A DNA stretch of 64,000 bases from Bacteroidales bacterium UBA3143 (GTDB taxonomy: Bacteria; Bacteroidota; Bacteroidia; Bacteroidales; Dysgonomonadaceae), in NCBI GenBank assembly GCA_002364735.1, contig DEZB01000030.1:1-64000 (forward strand). The letters are read 5' to 3'. The notes below the pieces were generated by a model. The model saw only the letters and a list, made by a program, of their open reading frames with translations, ran no database searches and was not told the DNA's origin. Shown in pieces: positions 55,479 through 64,000 of this stretch. Within the stretch, counting starts at the first letter, position 1; each line of letters begins with the position of its first letter. The position numbers were made by a program, and so were the translations under genes.

Positions 55479-55802
55479 AATTAACTGCCAATTTCTGCTT
55501 TTTAAAATGAACGAAATGAAAGAAATCGTTCCTCACACTTGACTTATTTATTTTAGTGCGACAAAGTTTTAAAAGTCACTCCACATTATTTTAGACATTC
55601 CTAAATGTCAATTTGCAAATAACAGTTCATTATTTTTACGCTTAAATAGAAGAAGTGTAAAAAACCATATTAATAGATCTCCAAAACATTTCTTTCAGAT
55701 TATAATTCAATATATATATATATTTTTGCAGACACAAATGGCGTATAATATATTCGAATTGTTGGGGTGAATAATTTTCAAAAGAATAAACTTTCCAATG
55801 TT
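55479..55802. other. Gap between nhaC and the Rhs gene; no immunity gene seen
   Basis: 324 bases with no frame over 60 codons on either strand. Small hairpins (GACATT-CCTA-AATGTC at 55594-55609; GAACGA/TCGTTC at 55509-55531) may end the convergent transcripts. A TATTTTTG -7-like element (55721-55728, plus) leads only to a ten-codon frame. Confidence 0.55.
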
Positions 55803-58800
55803 TCATTTGGCTGACGGTGGTTTATAATTTGGATGATTAGTTTCTTCAGAAGTAAGTTCACTTTGAATATTCAGACCAATAGCTGCCGCAAAGCCTACTC
55901 CTAACAGAGCATCTAATGAACGTCTACCCCAAAGTCTGGTTAGAGCCCAAGAATAAGATTGACCAGCAAATTGTCCAGGCATAAGTTGAGCACCAGTGAT
56001 TCTATAAATTGGTATTGTAATATCATTAACAACTCTTTGGCCTACCTGCTCGGCAGCTTCAAAAGTTATATCACCAAAACCACTTTTACCTTGTCCAAGT
56101 AATCTTTTAATCAAACTGAATGGACCAGTTACTTCATGAGGTTTAAAGATATTATTTACACCCCCAAATTCGAATATTGCAGAATTAGGACTCACTGTTC
56201 CTCCACCAGTTGCTCTAAGAGTTGGTAAATTGGGAGTATCCATAACGTATACACTTCCTTCTGTTTGTCCCCAGATTCTTTGGCTACTAAGTATTGCATC
56301 TCTATCTCCTTGCAATGTCCACGATGTATTTGGACGATTTGCCAAAATTCCCAATCCTCTAAATATAACACTAAATGTGCCACCTGCAACATAGTCAGTT
56401 GCAATAGATTGAGATGAAATAGGATCTACATAATCTGGAAAAATATTATTAAAACCTCCTCTAAGAATAGATCCCGTCATCGCAGAGCTCGTTCCATACA
56501 ATACAAATGTTTGAGTTGCCGTTAACGAAGCTGCCGTTGTTGTAGAACCTGCTGCAAAAATTCCTGTTCCGCCTGCTGCTAAAATAAATTCTCCACCTAA
56601 TATTGCAGCTCCACCTATCACAGCACCGCCAAAAACATTTCCTAAAGTTCTTAAACTTCCCTGCCAACCTTCATATTTTTCTGGTTGTTTATATGCATCG
56701 TAAAAACTATAACCTGCACCAGCCAAAGCTCCTCCAATAACGAACACACCTATAACAAGAGGGATTATCTCACCATTTGGATCAATATTGTTTATTGGGT
56801 TTTGTGCTGCATAAACATACTGTGATGATGAATCAATATATCCTTTTGGGTCTAAACTCAGATACACTCCATTTTCAGGATTCATTAATCTCTTCTTAGA
56901 TAAATAAAGTGAAGTCGTAGATAAATATCGTTGCCCTCCAAAAATAGGAGAAACACCATGTTCTGAAATTGCAATTGATGTGCCACTTGCATTAAAAATT
57001 TGTGGTTGACCAAACGACTTATATCGGTAGCTTTCTAATAAGTTACCATTATCATCTATCAATGCAATCAGATTAAATCTATTGTCGAAAAATGGAAAAT
57101 GGGTTCCTAAATTAGAATGGTATGCTATTGGAACTCCGGTTACAGGATGCAAGGTTATTTGTCTGACTGGTGTATCTCCGTCATTCTCTTGTTCTATAAA
57201 ACCTCCCAAATAATTGAAAGATCGCTCGGGTTTTCCAAACTCCTTTATTATGGAGGGTCTTCCAAAAGCATCATAATTAATTTCTGTAACAACGTCAGTT
57301 GCTGAGCTTATTCTAACAATTCTTCCTAATGCATCAGCTTCATAACTAAAAACACCATCATTGCTCAACGTCCCATCAGTATAATAAGAAAAGGTGTTAG
57401 CTGCATCACTATGGACCTGATAGCCTGGAAGGTAAGTGTAGTCTTTATCTACCGCTCCTGTTTCTAAATATTTAAGACGTGCATCTGATTTATTATACGT
57501 AAAATTCTCCTGATGAGTTGCAGCGTGTGACACTGATTTTACTGCTGTAATTGCATTGTCATGTTCTGACTGAGTAAAGACAGTAGGAATAGCGGGAACA
57601 AACCCATCTTTTGATTGTAACAATCTATATTTACTGTCATACTCAAAGATATTAAATTTGGAGTTAGTCCCTTTAATTGCTTCTACTTGTTTCTGATTTG
57701 AAGTATTATAAAGATATTTTACTGATCCGTTTAATCCGCTCCAACTTGTTGCAATTATTGAAGATAAGCGTTTTCTTTCGTCGAAACTATTTTTAAAAAA
57801 TATTTCCTCATTATAAATGGCTTCTCCTAAAAATGAAGGACCACTCAGTTGAAAGTTCGCCAACAAATTATTACCTGATCCTAATGTTCCAGTTAATGTT
57901 TCATCAATTCTGACCAGTACACCGTTTAAGTTATGGTAAAGCTTTTCTGTTCTACCATCAGGCCATTTTTTCTCTACTTCTCCCAATGTATCATTGTACG
58001 CACATTTAATTGTTTTACCATGATTAGTTTCTTTCAATAATCTATCCTGACTATCATATATTCGTTCTACTAAATTAGAACCAACTTGAGCAGACAAAAC
58101 TCTATCTAAACCATCATATGTAAAAACATGATCGTCTATTCTTACAATAGGTGTGGGAGAAACGGTATTCTTTATTTTCACTACTCGGTTAGAATTATCA
58201 TACTCATACACCATTTTCACACCACTTCCTAAAGTCTCATTAACAAGTTGATTTTTACTATTGAAAGACCTTCTGCTTATAAAACCGTTGGGTAATGATA
58301 TTTTTATATTATTACCTACTGTGTCATATTGATAGTGTGATATTTGGCCCATAGGATCAATATACGAAGTTACTTTTGACATATTATCCACTATCCATTG
58401 GTTTGCTATGTTTAATCCACCCACATCTTCAACCTCTCTAACTTTATCATTGAAAGAATTGTAAGACATTTCCTTAATTATTCCTTGTTGATCAATCAAC
58501 TTGACAAGCAAATTTCTATCATCATATTTACTAATTACTTTTGCACCGTCAGGTTCGATTAAGGCTTTTCTTCTATTCCGAGAGTCATATTCAAATTTCT
58601 TTACAAAAACAGAGACAGAATCATCCTTTTCTACATGATTAATTTCTGTTTTGATCAGATTTCCAATATTATCGTAAAAATGATGTTCTTTATTACCTAA
58701 TGGATCTGTAACAGTGCTCAATCTACCTAAATTATCATATTGAATTGTTGTGATTCCTCCCCTGTTATTTATTACCTTTTCCATTCGGTCCATGTTGTCG

Positions 58801-61523
58801 TAATAATATGTGGAGGTAACATTTACGAAGTCATCAGGATTTTCACCAAATGTCTTACATGTTTCTGAAATCATTCTGCTTTTCTCATCATAAGCATAAG
58901 ATTTAGATGTTAGTTGTCTGATAGTACCTGTTCCATCATCACCTATTACTTCTTCTGACTCCAATAAATCATTGAGGAGCCATTTGTTCCTTATTTCACT
59001 ACCATTGGGCAAGTTAACTTTATTAATTCTTGAAAATCCGTCTAATTCATATTTCGTAATTAATTCATTCACAGTAGTTTCTTGAATCAACATTCCAGAA
59101 CGATTGTAAACTCTTTTAGTAGAAAGAATTTTACCATCAACACCTTTCAGTTTCTCGTTTAGGAGTAAGCCTCTTTCATCATATGTTCTTATGCTCTTGC
59201 TTGTATCAGGATTTATAGTTTCAATTGGAAATCCACGATAATTATTATTTACTTTTAAAACTCTCGATTCATTCGTATTACTGCTTAACTGATACATAGT
59301 AGGATAACCTAAAACATCTCTTTCAACTTTATCAATAATATGATCTCCTGTAATTACAGTGCCATTAAAATTCCCCTTTGGACGTTTGGATGAAATTAAT
59401 TTTTTATCAGAGTTATAGTGAAGGATGTATTCTGACACTGCACCATTAACTGTAGGAAGAGTTGTTTTTTCAAGTAAGCCCAGTGCATTAATCACAAGCT
59501 TTGTCACATTTCCATTTCTATCAATATGTTCCGATTCAAATCCAAAAGTGTTATATTTTATCTGTTCGTTTACATTCAATCCATGCACATCAAATACTAA
59601 CTTGATCACTCTGCTTTTTTCGTCACCTGAAGTACCATATATTAACTCATTTCTAACTCCATTTGGTAAGATTGAAGCCGTGAGTTGCCCTTTAGCATTA
59701 TACTCATAAACTGTTTTAGCAGTTTGCACTGATCCGTCAGGTAAAGTAGCATTAGGTTGAATAAGCTCAATTAATTTTCCCGAATTGGATAAAGATGCAG
59801 GCGTTAAATTAAAATCATATTTAGATGTTATTGTGACACCTGTCTCATTCTTTTCCTCAATCAGAAGTTGATATAAAGGTTCGTATCTACCTCTCCATAT
59901 TATCCGACTTGGTGAAGGAAATCCTGAAGCAGATGTAACTTCCTTTTGCAGAATTTTATTTCTCATTCTGGGGTCAGGATTTATAAAATCAAATATATTG
60001 ATTTCTTCACTACCATCTGGACGAGTAGTTTTTGAAGGATTTCCTTGTTCATCAAATTCATATTGCCACACAACTACTCTGTATGAATTGTCTTTTTTTA
60101 GCCTATATCTTCGATCTAATAAATCTCCCCTATAATTAAATGTATATGTCTCCAACCCAAAATCGGGATTCATTACTTCAACTCTCAATGCGGGTATATT
60201 AATAAAAAGTGAGTTGGCTGGCACCCATTGTAGTTGGGTGTACTGAAACTGATATAAATAACCCCCATAGAGTTGCTCAGTAATTCTTCCAAAACTCCAT
60301 GATGAAGGGTCTTGTTCGTAAGTGTTTTCCAAATATGTATTCCCTTCAGCGTCTTCCACCCTTAGTATGTTGTGCCTTAGCACGGGTGATAACCATGACT
60401 GTTCATAATGATAAATTCGAGTTGTGCCATTTGTGTGATCTGTTGTTGCTGGAGATTTCACATACACCAACTGCATTGTTTCTTCGTTATGTTCATAAAG
60501 AAAAACCCTACCAGAATGATCGCTAACAGCAACTAAGAGACCACATTCATCATAATCAAATTTAAAAAACCGATCATCATCATCTCTTACTTCTCTTAAC
60601 TTATCTTCGGCTCCGTATTTAAAATGCAATTGATTTCCATGACGATCTTTAATCCAAATTAAAGGTATTCTTTCACCGTCAATCCAGCCCGAAGGTCTTT
60701 CAAAATGCATCAACACTCCACATTGTCCTTTTATTTCAAAGACTTGAGCTAATCCAGAAACTCTTTCTAATATTTCAAAAACACCTCTTTGAGGTTCAAA
60801 CTCTACTCCATTATATTTAAATATCTCTTCATGCAGATTGCGCCACAAAGCAACATCTCCATTGTTTAATTCACGAATAAATAAGTTAAAGTTATGATCC
60901 CAATTCCATCCAAAAGGTCCAAAGGAAGGTGTTCCACTTTTATAAAAGCGTATAAATTTGAGTGGTATTATTGTATTAGGAATTTCAAAATCTGTTTCAT
61001 GTAAGTATAAAGAGCCACTGAATATATCTACTGGATCACCTGCATCTGTTTGTATTTGAGGCTGCTCATCACTAAGTGTAGCATGAGGGGTGCCTTCTGG
61101 AGGTCTTCGTGGCTCGTCGGTGGGAGAAGTTGAATCTCCATCGGCTGGATTGACATCAGGTCTTGTCCCTACTACACCCGAGGAAACAGGGTCAGGTGCC
61201 CCTTGTTGCTGAGAATCATCTCCTGAAGGAGTCTGTCCATCTATAGCTGGTGCAGTAGCAGCTGGTTGAGGCTGTATTGCACTACTGGAGTCAAAAACTA
61301 TCGGACAACCTGCATCTCTTGAAGCCGTCTCGAGACTTTCAAAAAAACTTTGATCTTTTTCTCTCGGATTTGCAACATGACTTTGTATAAATCGCACCAT
61401 CTCACATGGGTTATTTGTCTCGAACCGTTGCGTGCCTCCTCTTCCATAGTCTTCTACAGTACTGTCGTCTTTCGTGAAGGAAAAACCAGGAGTATCCTGA
61501 TCTAAATCATAATACCATTCCAT
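55803..61523 (-). CDS. Rhs/YD-repeat polymorphic toxin
   Basis: A 1906-residue protein from the ATG at 61521-61523 (MEWYYDLDQDTPGF); the frame is open nine codons upstream only from a TTG. No signal peptide or PAAR domain is seen. A short N-terminal domain with cysteines (about 1-85) is followed by a proline/glycine-rich linker (about 85-165) and a DUF6531-type segment (GDPVDIFSGSLYLHETDFEIP). Then come many YD repeats, forming the hollow Rhs shell, and the core end DPKG...NNIDPNGE near 1585, where such proteins self-cleave. The variable 321-residue tail has hydrophobic helices (about 1586-1690), then a candidate toxin domain from about 1730 with SSQRIWGQTEGSVYV and GKSGFGDITFEAAEQVG. Toxin class is unknown. 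It starts 10 bp after the 290-residue gene. Confidence 0.88.
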   Translation of the reverse strand: MEWYYDLDQDTPGFSFTKDDSTVEDYGRGGTQRFETNNPCEMVRFIQSHVANPREKDQSFFESLETASRDAGCPIVFDSSSAIQPQPAATAPAIDGQTPSGDDSQQQGAPDPVSSGVVGTRPDVNPADGDSTSPTDEPRRPPEGTPHATLSDEQPQIQTDAGDPVDIFSGSLYLHETDFEIPNTIIPLKFIRFYKSGTPSFGPFGWNWDHNFNLFIRELNNGDVALWRNLHEEIFKYNGVEFEPQRGVFEILERVSGLAQVFEIKGQCGVLMHFERPSGWIDGERIPLIWIKDRHGNQLHFKYGAEDKLREVRDDDDRFFKFDYDECGLLVAVSDHSGRVFLYEHNEETMQLVYVKSPATTDHTNGTTRIYHYEQSWLSPVLRHNILRVEDAEGNTYLENTYEQDPSSWSFGRITEQLYGGYLYQFQYTQLQWVPANSLFINIPALRVEVMNPDFGLETYTFNYRGDLLDRRYRLKKDNSYRVVVWQYEFDEQGNPSKTTRPDGSEEINIFDFINPDPRMRNKILQKEVTSASGFPSPSRIIWRGRYEPLYQLLIEEKNETGVTITSKYDFNLTPASLSNSGKLIELIQPNATLPDGSVQTAKTVYEYNAKGQLTASILPNGVRNELIYGTSGDEKSRVIKLVFDVHGLNVNEQIKYNTFGFESEHIDRNGNVTKLVINALGLLEKTTLPTVNGAVSEYILHYNSDKKLISSKRPKGNFNGTVITGDHIIDKVERDVLGYPTMYQLSSNTNESRVLKVNNNYRGFPIETINPDTSKSIRTYDERGLLLNEKLKGVDGKILSTKRVYNRSGMLIQETTVNELITKYELDGFSRINKVNLPNGSEIRNKWLLNDLLESEEVIGDDGTGTIRQLTSKSYAYDEKSRMISETCKTFGENPDDFVNVTSTYYYDNMDRMEKVINNRGGITTIQYDNLGRLSTVTDPLGNKEHHFYDNIGNLIKTEINHVEKDDSVSVFVKKFEYDSRNRRKALIEPDGAKVISKYDDRNLLVKLIDQQGIIKEMSYNSFNDKVREVEDVGGLNIANQWIVDNMSKVTSYIDPMGQISHYQYDTVGNNIKISLPNGFISRRSFNSKNQLVNETLGSGVKMVYEYDNSNRVVKIKNTVSPTPIVRIDDHVFTYDGLDRVLSAQVGSNLVERIYDSQDRLLKETNHGKTIKCAYNDTLGEVEKKWPDGRTEKLYHNLNGVLVRIDETLTGTLGSGNNLLANFQLSGPSFLGEAIYNEEIFFKNSFDERKRLSSIIATSWSGLNGSVKYLYNTSNQKQVEAIKGTNSKFNIFEYDSKYRLLQSKDGFVPAIPTVFTQSEHDNAITAVKSVSHAATHQENFTYNKSDARLKYLETGAVDKDYTYLPGYQVHSDAANTFSYYTDGTLSNDGVFSYEADALGRIVRISSATDVVTEINYDAFGRPSIIKEFGKPERSFNYLGGFIEQENDGDTPVRQITLHPVTGVPIAYHSNLGTHFPFFDNRFNLIALIDDNGNLLESYRYKSFGQPQIFNASGTSIAISEHGVSPIFGGQRYLSTTSLYLSKKRLMNPENGVYLSLDPKGYIDSSSQYVYAAQNPINNIDPNGEIIPLVIGVFVIGGALAGAGYSFYDAYKQPEKYEGWQGSLRTLGNVFGGAVIGGAAILGGEFILAAGGTGIFAAGSTTTAASLTATQTFVLYGTSSAMTGSILRGGFNNIFPDYVDPISSQSIATDYVAGGTFSVIFRGLGILANRPNTSWTLQGDRDAILSSQRIWGQTEGSVYVMDTPNLPTLRATGGGTVSPNSAIFEFGGVNNIFKPHEVTGPFSLIKRLLGQGKSGFGDITFEAAEQVGQRVVNDITIPIYRITGAQLMPGQFAGQSYSWALTRLWGRRSLDALLGVGFAAAIGLNIQSELTSEETNHPNYKPPSAK

Positions 61524-61533
61524 CTTATTTAAT

Positions 61534-62406
61534 TTATGATATTGCCACAACTATTGCCTTTTCACCATTCCATACTACATCGCCCTCGTTTATATTTACA
61601 GATGGTTTATCCGATAAACAGTTTGCAGCAGACATTAAGAAACTATTTATGTCTTCATTAATTTTCTTTGATTCTGTATCAGAAAAAACTCTCCCAATCA
61701 CAGAATTAACTTTTGTAGGATTACTATTGTCTGTTATAAACCTTTCTACTAATATCAGTTCATCTTCACCAGTTATTTTATTCTTCCTACAATGAACCTC
61801 AAACGAATTATCAATCCATTCATTTCTTGTCACGATTACTTCAAAAGGTAAAAGATCATGTATCACACAAGTAATATCCGAAACCTTAGCAACATTTATA
61901 TCTGGGAAAGAACATTTAATTATGTGCAACTTATTTGATGTCTCTTTTAATTCTTTGGCTGCCTCTACATCGCGTGCCACATTTAATACAAAAGTTTCTT
62001 TGAAATTATCACTTTCAATCGAAATTTTCCATACGCTTGAAGTATGACCTTCTTTTATATTCCAAATTTCAATTGCCGAAAAGTTATCCATTTCTTTGCT
62101 TTGTAGATATTGTTCTACATATTTCAGCGCAGCAATAGCTGATTGTTCAAAAGAAAGCACCTTACATTCAAGCATCTCATTTCTTAGTATATCTAAACCT
62201 GGATTTTGCACCGAAGAGTCTTCCTCGTGTAAAATATGTGCAGATTGATACCACAAGTCAGCATTTTCGTTTTTTGTGACAATCTTATTTAGCATACCAC
62301 GACTGATGATTCCATGATATGATATGATTGACACTATGTCAATCATACCTTTCTCATCAAGCCTGAATGATATTTTATCAGGCCCAAAATAAAATTGAAT
62401 CTTCAT
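61534..62406 (-). CDS. Rhs-associated protein of unknown function
   Basis: A 290-residue soluble protein, middle gene of the Rhs cassette: 6 bp after the upstream gene and 10 bp before rhs. No family recognised. Residues about 115-175 (EIWNIKEGHTSSVWKISIE, then ETFVLNVARDVEAAKELKE) have the strand-loop-strand-helix look of the N-lobe of an aminoglycoside phosphotransferase-like kinase fold. There is no HGD or DxD catalytic motif afterwards, so kinase activity is doubtful. Tight linkage suggests a chaperone, adaptor or loader for the toxin; immunity is also possible. This is inference. Confidence 0.6.
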   Translation of the reverse strand: MKIQFYFGPDKISFRLDEKGMIDIVSIISYHGIISRGMLNKIVTKNENADLWYQSAHILHEEDSSVQNPGLDILRNEMLECKVLSFEQSAIAALKYVEQYLQSKEMDNFSAIEIWNIKEGHTSSVWKISIESDNFKETFVLNVARDVEAAKELKETSNKLHIIKCSFPDINVAKVSDITCVIHDLLPFEVIVTRNEWIDNSFEVHCRKNKITGEDELILVERFITDNSNPTKVNSVIGRVFSDTESKKINEDINSFLMSAANCLSDKPSVNINEGDVVWNGEKAIVVAIS

Positions 62407-62412
62407 GAGAAC

Positions 62413-64000
62413 TTATTCATTTACAGATGTGGGAGCATCTCTTTTATCTTCGTGTGGGCTATTTTTTGACTGCTCTTTAGATTTAAATCTTACACCCATT
62501 GCACTAAGCTTTAGTTGTTGGATTTCATCGCGCTTTAAGCCCGTTAAGTCAGTAAGCTTTTCTTTTCTCATTGATAGTAAGTCTCCCCGAGTAATTTCCG
62601 AGCCTTTCTTATCAAAATACTTCTCAAAGTTTGAAATTGTTTTTTGGGGTATTGTTTTTTCGATAGATTCATCAAAGAGTTTATGACCTTTATTATACTG
62701 TACCAGTTTTGTTTCCAACTGCTTGGTAAAAAAATCTGTTTCATAAAACTTTTTAGGTTGTATAGTCGGATCATTAAGGCTTTTGATTGTTTCGGTCTTC
62801 ATATAATTACTCAATTCATTAGCAAGACGAATAGTATATTTCGGATCAGGATTTTCAACTGTTCGATACTCATTTCTTCTCTTAGTATACTCTTCATCTT
62901 TCTTACTGATTACATCCTCTTTCGAAATATTTGTTATGGTGTCATATTCTTTCCATTTTAAGGATTCCAGCTTATCTAAATATCTTGAAACACTCAGCTC
63001 TTTGGGTATTAACTTTATATCAACCACCAGCTCATCAATATCTATCCTATCAAAGTTATCTGAACAACAACACAAACCTCTTGTAGTTATCATCAAAGCC
63101 TCCTCTTCGCCAACTTTCTTATTTCTAACAGTAGATTTAAGATTTACTTGCACTTTTCGTTCTGCTCTTGCAGGCTTCTCGTCCAAAGTAGATGGAGGGC
63201 AATTATCAAGACACGCACCGCTTCCTTCATCTTGAAACCAAATACTGCTGGTTGCTCGCGACTCAATAGTCAATGATTTTCTATTACCAGAGATACTCAC
63301 AGTTGAATATGCATTTCCATTATTTACATTCACTAAATCATTGTAATTTTCTATTGTATAGCCTTCAGGAGCTGAATAAACCTCATTGGCAATAACAGTT
63401 TTTGTATAATGCTTATAGTTTATATCATCTGTCCATAATCCATAGTCCACATGCCAACGAACTTTTCTTTCAACGTAATGATCCGTTTTCGAAGGTAAGG
63501 TCGCATTGGCTAAGGCTGTTCCACTTTGAACACTTTTTCTGTCATAGTCCATTTTCGAAGTATGGGTTAAATGGCTCGTATCCAATCGGAGTGAAACACA
63601 AAAATCATTTTGTTCTTTTGGTTGTGCCACTACCATGAAGAATTCTTGAATACCTTCCACAGGCCTTGGTCCTCTCACAAACCCAGAAGGCTCCTCCAAA
63701 ACGTGTGGCCTTGGTTGGATAAAAAACACAACTCTATTTGTGCCAAGATGATAACTATCAAGTAAATGATACATTTGAGATAACTGAGTAGAGTAGGAGT
63801 AAGACTCTCTTTTCTCTTGTCCTACATCTGCAGAACGGGATGATAAACTTTCCTCCGAGTTCATCCTTTTCGTACCCCACTGTCCGTTTGGAGCAGAGTA
63901 ATTAAACCCACCGCCTGTACCAGCATAAGATCCTTGCATCCCAAAACCACCTCCACCCATATCAATATCCAAAACTTCTAATGATTGAGTTGACCCAGCA
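62413..64000 (-). CDS. Rhs-cassette protein, 5' end outside the window
   Basis: The frame is open to the right edge, so the start lies beyond 64000. At least 529 residues are visible, reading AGSTQSLEVLDIDMGGGG at the edge. A glycine-rich stretch follows, then a beta-rich region with FFIQPRPHVLEEPSGFVRG and EGIQEFFMVVAQP. A cysteine-rich part follows (GACLDNCPPS and GLCCCSDNFDRIDIDELV), then a long charged helical C-terminus. I recognise no domain. It heads a tight operon with the 290-residue gene and rhs. A role in carrying or loading the Rhs toxin is plausible from context only. Confidence 0.6.
   Translation of the reverse strand, partial: AGSTQSLEVLDIDMGGGGFGMQGSYAGTGGGFNYSAPNGQWGTKRMNSEESLSSRSADVGQEKRESYSYSTQLSQMYHLLDSYHLGTNRVVFFIQPRPHVLEEPSGFVRGPRPVEGIQEFFMVVAQPKEQNDFCVSLRLDTSHLTHTSKMDYDRKSVQSGTALANATLPSKTDHYVERKVRWHVDYGLWTDDINYKHYTKTVIANEVYSAPEGYTIENYNDLVNVNNGNAYSTVSISGNRKSLTIESRATSSIWFQDEGSGACLDNCPPSTLDEKPARAERKVQVNLKSTVRNKKVGEEEALMITTRGLCCCSDNFDRIDIDELVVDIKLIPKELSVSRYLDKLESLKWKEYDTITNISKEDVISKKDEEYTKRRNEYRTVENPDPKYTIRLANELSNYMKTETIKSLNDPTIQPKKFYETDFFTKQLETKLVQYNKGHKLFDESIEKTIPQKTISNFEKYFDKKGSEITRGDLLSMRKEKLTDLTGLKRDEIQQLKLSAMGVRFKSKEQSKNSPHEDKRDAPTSVNE

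Noticed and set aside
55721..55770. Plus-strand -7-like TATTTTTG and ten-codon frame near the Rhs gene
   Set aside because: No -33 element and the frame is too short; likely chance in AT-rich DNA.

Overview
The window is AT-rich chromosomal DNA from a member of the Bacteroidota, most likely class Bacteroidia/order Bacteroidales. Support comes from a SusC/SusD pair, a DUF6261 protein, a DUF4271-hemD-rnpA-yidD-tatD cluster, an OPT transporter, a GH92 mannosidase, and promoters of the Bacteroidetes type (TTTG, 19-21 bp, TAnnTTTG) with no Shine-Dalgarno sites. I cannot name the genus. I saw no tRNA, rRNA, insertion sequence or CRISPR.

Layout. 0.1-5.1 kb, minus strand: acetyl-CoA synthetase, a PDZ protein and a DUF6261 protein; a leftward promoter at the left edge serves a gene outside the window. 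5.9-11 kb, plus strand: a tight run of YhcH-like protein, glycogen branching enzyme, mannose-6-phosphate isomerase, ferrochelatase and thiamine pyrophosphokinase. 11-16.2 kb, minus: recO, a Nudix-type regulator, and a galactose operon (galM, gluP, galK). 16.3-24.3 kb, minus: a CNNM/CorC-type membrane protein, a nucleotidyltransferase, an RluA-type pseudouridine synthase and an orphan susC-susD pair. 25-31.8 kb, minus: fabG with a TetR regulator and its likely operator, then a housekeeping run metK, LOG, DUF4271, hemD, rnpA, yidD, tatD. 32-36 kb: an NlpC/P60-LysM lipoprotein, a YggS-type protein, prfB with a programmed +1 frameshift, and a carbamoylputrescine amidase-like hydrolase. 36.4-40.3 kb, minus: citrate synthase between two unrelated isocitrate dehydrogenases, one with NAD-type and one with NADP-type coenzyme residues. 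40.6-55.5 kb: transporters (OPT, EamA, MATE, NhaC), GH92, topoisomerase IB, a cytidylate kinase-like protein, and two secreted carbohydrate esterases (acetylxylan esterase and CE15) around a lipoprotein and a possible 26-residue membrane protein. 55.8-64 kb, minus: a three-gene Rhs polymorphic-toxin cassette that runs off the right edge.

The best leads are four intergenic arrays of different sequence that share a period of about 41 bp (about four helical turns) and contain short palindromes, and the Rhs cassette. That cassette has two unrecognised partner genes, no PAAR domain or signal peptide, and no visible immunity gene downstream. Other points of interest are the paired isocitrate dehydrogenases, a structured metK leader with partial S-box-like sequence, and the TetR operator overlapping its own promoter.
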